From Jacaranda mimosifolia (lineage: Eukaryota; Streptophyta; Magnoliopsida; Lamiales; Bignoniaceae): a stretch of DNA of 64,000 bases. Position 1 is the stretch's first letter, and every line of letters starts with the position of its first letter. The translations under genes were made by a program, and so were the position numbers. Below, piece by piece: positions 60,689 to 64,000 of the stretch. Where the stretch lies: positions 19,668,501-19,732,500 of the forward strand of contig CM032133.1 of NCBI GenBank assembly GCA_018894105.1, read 5' to 3'. The notes beneath the pieces are model-generated. The model was not told the DNA's origin. It saw only the letters and a list, made by a program, of their open reading frames with translations, and ran no database searches.

Positions 60689-60872
60689 GTTACAACTGAG
60701 AGAATTTTTTCCTATGAATATTGTCAAAAACAATCTCATAAATAAAATAGAAGATGACATTTTAGCTGGTTGTTTAGTTACTTTTATTGAAAAGGATACT
60801 ACTGAAAGTTTGGACATTCATTTAATTATTGATGAATTTTATGGTATAAAAGTGCGTCGCATTCAAATTTGA
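60689..60872 (+). pseudogene. C-terminal fragment of TTF-type hAT transposase
   Basis: From ATG 60714 the frame reads MNIVKNNLINKIEDDILAGC, then LVTFIEKDTTESLDIHLIID, ending TGA at 60870-60872. It matches the end of plant TTF zinc-finger hAT transposases, in which a short MN-IKN-LRNRM block is followed by DCLVTYIEKD. The preceding VTTERIFSY corresponds to the family's VERAFSAM but is one base out of frame. A partial duplicate lies at 60520-60595 (GTTACAACTGAGAGA, then ATAAATATTGCCAAAAATAA). Confidence 0.75.
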
Positions 60873-61032
60873 TGAAGATATGCATTCGAATAGTAAATTA
60901 TAAAATTTATATTTAAATTTTTATATTTTATAATTCTATCTTCCTGCTCTCATTTGTGAATCCATCCTTGCTGTTTACAGCATTATGAAATTAACATCAA
61001 AATTGACTCTTATACACTTATGAACGAGTCAT

Positions 61033-61037
61033 TATAC

Positions 61038-61081
<44 letters not shown>
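61033..61081. repeat. Compound TA/GA microsatellite
   Basis: About 12 TA units directly followed by about 13 GA units. Confidence 0.95.
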
Positions 61082-63769
61082 TGCAGCTCTTGACCTTTTA
61101 GGCACTAGCTTAACTTAAGTAATTGCCTAAACTTAATTGGAATTTGGAACGGAAGAAGGATTTAGGGATGGTGGTTGAGAGAAGTAGCTTTTCAGAATCT
61201 AGATTATGGCTGGCCTGCTATATAATAAATGAAGCTACTTGTTAATGCAACATAGATATAAATATGCCTTAACGTGCTGTTACATCAATATAAGTTGAAT
61301 TATTTGCATGTGTGGGAGGCTGCATATCTTGCACTATGCTGGATATATCAAGTCAAAAGAGGCCGCTAACTGCTCGCTATATGTAATCCTTAAGTGAAAC
61401 TAAAGGATATATGAGTAATAAGTTTATTCAAAAGATTTAATAGATCTTGAATTTTATGAGATATCATTGGAGTGTTTAATTAAACCGTTTGATTTTTATA
61501 TTACAAATAAGTTCTTCTTACGTGTTTGAGGGTAATAAAAACATTAAAGTTATAAAATATTAGTAATGATTTATAATTAATATGTTCAATTTTAAAACTA
61601 AAAATTGAACGAGTTTGTTAGAATTTTTTCACTTTTTTAAAGGGATTGATGATAAGGTTCTAACATTTAATTTTAAAAATTTGAAACTGTATAAATTTAT
61701 TTTTTTTAAACATTTCAATAAACACTTTATGATATTTTATAGTTTTTTAAATATATTATAAGATCACCTATATAAAATAGTTATAAACACATTACTGCGT
61801 GATTTAGGCATGATGACAAGGCAAAACAAGAATGAGAAAATAATGAATAGAGCAAGTTAATTTAACATTGTACTTGATCTAGTCTTCCTATGAATTTAAA
61901 GTTCTTGGAAGTGGTTATAGTGCTATGTTAAGCTCTTTTAATTACTTCATTCTTGTGCTATCTTATCTTGAGGGACCATTTACTTAAAAACATCAATCTC
62001 ACACATAAAATACGAATAAATTTGAATTTAATAAATTCTTGATGTGTGTGTATAAATAAATTCTTATGCAATTTTATTTTTCAGTGGTTATTTTCATAAT
62101 TATGTGTGTGAAATTTAGAGTTCAAACTGTAACAAACATATGATAGTTATGCAAATATATACACACACAAAACACTTGTGCTATCTTATTATTCTCTCTT
62201 CTCAAGTTAAACATTTTCTAAGGTATGTCTTATTTAGAGCCTCATGAATGATATCTCGATTACTATAGGAGAATAAAGATAAATAAATTTAAAAAAATTA
62301 CTATACCAGCTTTAATCTAAAAATACATACACATTTTCTAAAATTTTGCCATTCCGATTGAGTCTTGCTATTTCTTCATTTTATAGTTAAATAATAACAC
62401 ATATACAAATTGTATGAACGAAAAAAATCATTTCACACCCTTGTATATATTTACCTTATTATATTTGTAGTTCTCATTGTCTTTAAGCAGACGTTGTGAA
62501 GTTTCCTGCTATACATTTAATATTATTTATGTGAATATTTACTAAATATATATGCATGATGATATTATAAAATAAAATATTAGTACTCTCAAAATTAATA
62601 TTATAGTTACAATTGAACGACCTAACAACCCTAGTCATATAGTATTTAAGTGAATATTTCATTGCCAAGCAATCTCAGTACAATTAGGACCTTGACATAA
62701 AAGTGCAATAAAGTATATAAAGTGTGTTTCCTTTTAAGTAATTAATGGTAATTAATAAGGCTTTTACAGACACATGGTGCGATCGCATTTTATGGACAGC
62801 CCATGTGATTAGCACACTAAACCACATACTTAAGCTAACTCGTACGACAAGAAACCTCATTTACTTCAATTTATTATATTTTCGTGCAAAGTGAAAAATG
62901 GAAATATACATATAATAACAAATCTTCCTAATGTTTAAATTTATAAAAAATTATAATTTACATCTAATTATACCTTTTTTCTTTTTGAGCGAGTGTTGTT
63001 ATTCTTAAAACGATATAGAGTACTGCAAAAGAATTAAATAATTAGAAATAAATAAAATAAAAGTACTTTTTAAAACAATCACCAATAATAATTTAAATGG
63101 ATAATTTAATATTAACTGTTCTTATAAAATATTGTCATATTTTTTAAAGCATATATATTAAAGTACATATCAGAATAATTCATGAATGATGGTAAAATAG
63201 CACGTAAAGAATAAAAAAACTGCTTCTAATACTATATATCCAAAGCCCAATCATACTTAACATTTGAAAAATATGAAAAAAGACAAAAACAACAACGAAG
63301 ACCAAACCAGAAACGAAGAAGAAGAAGAAGAAGAAGAAGAGAAAACTAGGAATCCATTCGTTTAAGAAAACTTGTTTAAGTGCAATTGACAAAGAATAAG
63401 AGCTAGTGATGCACATTTGGTAATCTGCCTCAAAAATTTTAGTGCACAAATTAGGTGAACATCAGAGGAATTATGCTTCTACAACAGAATTCAACTGCCA
63501 AACTAGCCACTAGACCTAATGTAAACTGTTGCAACATCCTAGGAATAGTTCCACTAATATATATCAACTTGCTTCGTACGTAACTAAGGTTGGTTGGAAT
63601 AATATTACAAGAAAATTTTGGGGAAATTGAGAAAACATCGATCACAAGGTGAGAATCTCATATTTGGTGTCTCACGCTATTAGCGTATAAGAATTTTTTA
63701 ACTTTTGATATTGGGTTTTTAATTTTGCACGTTGTTATCAAAAAATAGACATTGGGTTTAATTAATTCA
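61082..63769. other. AT-rich intergenic DNA
   Basis: No gene recognised. Contains a GAA microsatellite (about 63316-63342), which produces a poly-Phe shadow frame on the minus strand, and small TG/AC runs (62043-62051, 62158-62168). The minus frame at 63451-63645 has no recognisable content. Confidence 0.5.
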
Positions 63770-64000
63770 ACCCAAAAGTTAAATCATAAGGTGAGGATTA
63801 TTTGAACTATTTGAAAAACACATCCTATACATGCCCAAAAATGAACATTTGTAATATGAAATAACATGAAATAGATTGCCCAACATTAGGAATTTGTGGC
63901 TCTGATACTATATCAAATAATGAACCTTGAGCCTAACTCACCTCCAAAACTAGTTGAAGATATGAGAATTGTATAAGACTCTATTTATTTATTTAATCAA
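63770..64000. repeat. Third copy of the 57.5-kb dispersed repeat (runs off the window)
   Basis: Shares CCCAAAAGTTAAATCATAAGG, CATGCCCAAAAATGAACATTT, GAACCTTGAGCCTAACTCA and AAAACTAGTTGAAGATATGA-type blocks with 57519-57790, in the same orientation. It is cut by the end of the window. Confidence 0.5.

Larger units (their letters stand above)
60105..60970 (+). mobile_element. Deletion derivative of a TTF-finger hAT element
   Basis: The left end CATGGACGGACCCAAGAG resembles the complement of the right end, CAAGGATGGATTCACAAATG. The flanks ACCTTTAC and CTGTTTAC agree at 5 of 8 positions, a weak duplication. Inside is the C-terminal exon of a TTF/ZMYM-type hAT transposase and a partial duplicate of it. 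The CANGGACGGA ends are typical of this plant hAT group. 866 bases, so most of the transposase is deleted. Confidence 0.6.

Noticed and set aside
63180..63449. 89-codon minus-strand frame with FFFFFF
   Set aside because: A shadow of the GAA microsatellite.
1..64000. CRISPR arrays, rRNA or functional tRNA genes, organelle DNA
   Set aside because: No regularly spaced repeats with unique spacers, no full tRNA clover-leaf, no rRNA or plastid/mitochondrial genes were seen; the only box B signals belong to SINE-like sequences.

Overview
The window reads as nuclear DNA of a flowering plant, very probably a eudicot: overall AT-rich, GT-AG introns, a plant-type RAD23 gene, and a dense layering of plant transposon families (Ty3/gypsy LTR elements with tRNA-Met primer sites, hAT elements, TAA-flanked MITEs, a LINE end, a SINE). 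I cannot name the species. No tRNA, rRNA, CRISPR or bacterial-type operon is visible.

Layout. 1-5.5 kb: the 5' two thirds of a RAD23 ubiquitin-receptor gene on the minus strand (seven exons in view, promoter at about 5.47 kb), the only host gene I can support. 5.5-11.1 kb: AT-rich flank with TAA-flanked MITE-type elements, one nested in another, and a degenerate tandem array of about 43-base units. 11.1-14.9 kb: an LTR element with gag only. 15-17.9 kb: AT-rich DNA without genes. 17.9-30.2 kb: a second non-autonomous LTR element with short LTRs, split by two hAT elements of different subfamilies.

30.4-47.9 kb is a nested tower. Element A, a Ty3/gypsy element on the plus strand, has a third hAT subfamily in its leader (perfect 8-base target duplication) and, in its gag, a second member of the same gypsy family on the minus strand (element B, with gag, zinc knuckle, protease, RT, RNase H and integrase remnants). 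Element B is itself broken: the integrase end, the region next to the 3' LTR and about half of that LTR are replaced by about 1.1 kb of foreign sequence with a strong fold-back.

47.9-64 kb: degraded retroelement protein remnants on the minus strand, a strikingly GC-rich solo LTR with a perfect GTAGA duplication (52.8-53.9 kb), a short hAT derivative sharing ends with the 24.7-kb hAT, another MITE, a LINE 3' end, a SINE with a 13-base target duplication, and a deletion derivative of a TTF-finger hAT. The rest is AT-rich intergenic DNA.

Function. Only RAD23 appears to be a working gene. Every transposon reading frame carries stops or frameshifts, many explicable as C-to-T transitions, as expected for long-silenced, methylated copies. 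I found no convincing undescribed biological system; the most interesting content is the nesting, the exact insertion borders and a few unexplained segments. All calls are by eye; percentages are rough estimates.
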